DNA of 6,006 nucleotides from Gammaproteobacteria bacterium (lineage in GTDB: Bacteria; Pseudomonadota; Gammaproteobacteria; UBA9214): contig JAOTTU010000116.1 in assembly GCA_029864225.1 (NCBI GenBank), positions 1 to 6,006 on the forward strand, written 5' to 3'. The translations under genes were made by a program, and so were the position numbers. Numbering within the stretch: position 1 is the stretch's first letter; each line of letters begins with the position of its first letter. The notes beneath the pieces were generated by a model that ran no database searches, was not told the origin of the DNA, and saw only the letters and a program-made list of their open reading frames with translations. Of the stretch, positions 4,938-6,006 are shown one piece after another.

Positions 4938-5516
4938 TTAGAGTCGGCTCGCGTAGAAATGCATGAGTGCTGAGATCTCAGCATCGGTCAGATTGTCAAC
5001 CTTCCTTTTCATTTTCTTGGGCATTACCGATCTGCCGCTCTTGTAGTCCTCCATGGAATAATTCAGGTAGGGAAGCCATTGGCTGGCAATTATCCCGGCA
5101 TCGTCGTCGGGCAGGGCGCCATCCTCATCGTGGCATTTATGGCAGTTGACCTTATGCAGTTTTTCCCCCAGGGCTACCTTGCTTGGGTCTGTCTCCTGAT
5201 TGGTTTTTGGGACCGGCTGTTTTGCAAAGACGGATGCCATGAGCTTGATCTCCTCATCCGTGTAGCCCTTGGCAATGCGTTGCATAACCGTGCCGTACCG
5301 GTCGCCGTTCTTGAACGCCACCATACTGTCAATAAAGTAGATCTCGGATATGCCGGCAAGGTTGGGTGTCGCCGGGCCCATACTGACACCATCGGTACCA
5401 TGACAACCGGCACAGGTGTCAGCGAGCATGGTCGCGGTGGGCGCGGCAGTCAGTTGAGCGGCTCCCAGCAATAGGCCGGTCCCCAGGGTCAGGGTAAACG
5501 TTCGTATTACAGACAT
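4938..5516 (-). CDS. fccA: Flavocytochrome c sulfide dehydrogenase, diheme cytochrome subunit (192 aa)
   Basis: The electron-transfer subunit of FCSD, periplasmic and bound to FccB. A Sec signal peptide covers about residues 1-24 or 25, with a hydrophobic core LTLGTGLLLGAA and no twin arginine. Two heme-c motifs are present: CAGCH (35-39) and CHKCH (125-129). M78 (TVMQRIAKGYTDEE) and a Met in MPKKMKRK near 165-169 are the probable distal ligands. The length and two-domain layout fit the diheme FccA of purple sulfur bacteria rather than monoheme forms. It is the first gene of the operon, 16 bp before fccB. AGAGGAG eight bases before the ATG at 5516 supports the start. A paralogue with the same C-terminal pattern is encoded at 2088-2768. 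SoxE is the nearest alternative name; adjacency to fccB decides for fccA. Confidence 0.95.
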   Translation of the reverse strand: MSVIRTFTLTLGTGLLLGAAQLTAAPTATMLADTCAGCHGTDGVSMGPATPNLAGISEIYFIDSMVAFKNGDRYGTVMQRIAKGYTDEEIKLMASVFAKQPVPKTNQETDPSKVALGEKLHKVNCHKCHDEDGALPDDDAGIIASQWLPYLNYSMEDYKSGRSVMPKKMKRKVDNLTDAEISALMHFYASRL

Positions 5517-5518
5517 AA

Positions 5519-5531
5519 CTGTGTCTCCTCT
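5519..5531 (-). promoter_or_regulatory. fccA ribosome binding site
   Basis: On the minus strand AGAGGAG (5531-5525) ends eight bases before the ATG. The ten bases GGAGACACAG recur in front of fccB at 4926-4935. Confidence 0.75.
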
Positions 5532-5944
5532 CTTAGTGACAGATTATTGCATTTATTCATGCCGGCCGGATTCTGTAGGTCTGCCAGCCATTTCTTCTCG
5601 AATTTTGCTAAAAGCATATCTTCCCATTTTTGGAATGGCACTGGTTTAAGTCCGATAGGATACAGATTTATTAATTCGCTGTCGTGATATCAATGTCCTT
5701 TTCCCAGACCGGTCCGCTGCCGGCATGTAATCCCACCGCAGGAGCCGACATTGCGATTCTGTTAATTCCGGGCCTGCATTCCTGTTCGGGTCATTCCTTG
5801 TCACTAACTCAATCATAGATTATTCCCAGCCTATATCCATTCTATGTCCGGAATGGGCCGTTGATCTTAGACCTTTAGCATTTTCTTATATAACTATTAG
5901 ACTTCTCTGATTGCAGGTGTTGTGGACCCGTTCGAATCGAGTTC
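5532..5944. other. Long upstream region of fccAB, no gene recognised
   Basis: More than 400 AT-rich bases without a convincing coding frame. Inverted repeats seen: the palindromes CCGGCCGG (5562-5569) and GACCGGTC (5707-5714), CCATTC/GAATGG (5837-5856), and the distant pair CATGCCGGC (5558-5566) with GCCGGCATG (5719-5727). On the minus strand TTGATA (5693-5688) could be a -35 element, but no good -10 follows. A near-start promoter for fccA was not found by eye. Confidence 0.4.
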
Positions 5945-6006
5945 ATGAAACGGAAACGGCGACTGACGGAACAGAATAGCCCTGAGCCGCGTTATTCCTT
6001 ATGGGA
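5945..6006 (+). CDS. Possible 5' end of a gene cut by the window edge
   Basis: From the ATG at 5945 a frame stays open to the end of the window. It encodes about 20 residues beginning MKRKRRLTEQ, and it would be divergent from fccA. There is only a weak GAG a few bases upstream. The frame is also open back to a TAA at 5891-5893. Too little remains to name a family; a chance frame is quite possible. Confidence 0.25.
   Translation, partial: MKRKRRLTEQNSPEPRYSLW

Noticed and set aside
4922..4984. Upstream ATG at 4984 for fccB
   Set aside because: It lies inside fccA in another frame and would bury the Tat signal. The site at 4932-4937 serves the ATG at 4921.

Overview
The window looks like chromosomal DNA from a sulfur-oxidising gammaproteobacterium. 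It carries fccA and fccB, the two subunits of periplasmic flavocytochrome c sulfide dehydrogenase. It also carries a second FccA-like diheme cytochrome, a YccA-type BI-1 membrane protein and a DUF2956 protein, a family I associate with gammaproteobacteria. A Chromatiales-like source is plausible, but the genus cannot be read from this sequence.

Layout. Bases 27-1162 hold two minus-strand housekeeping genes, an SseB-domain protein and yccA, separated by a hairpin terminator. A complete class II tRNA-Ser(UGA) gene with encoded CCA lies at 1354-1441 on the plus strand. Directly after it is a GC-rich, fold-prone unit of 173 bp (1444-1616). The last 17 bp of this unit exactly repeat the 3' end of the tRNA gene plus two following bases. 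This is the footprint expected of a small element integrated at a tRNA gene, or of a remnant of one, and is the most unusual structure in the window. A gene-free, hairpin-rich stretch (1617-2087) then leads to a plus-strand gene for an exported 226-residue diheme cytochrome c. A minus-strand DUF2956 gene (2910-3245) converges on it. After a gap of about 350 bp and a strong terminator come fccB and fccA on the minus strand (3644-5516), forming a two-gene operon transcribed fccA-fccB. The last 490 bp hold no clear gene; one short reading frame enters at the right edge.

Function. FccB (Tat-exported, covalent FAD, catalytic cysteines) oxidises sulfide. FccA (Sec-exported, two hemes c) passes the electrons to soluble cytochromes. 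The nearby cytochrome shares its C-terminal pattern with FccA but has a cysteine-flanked insertion. It could be an alternative electron acceptor or partner in the same periplasmic sulfur pathway; this is inferred from resemblance and proximity only. The yccA, SseB-domain and tRNA genes appear unrelated to sulfur metabolism.
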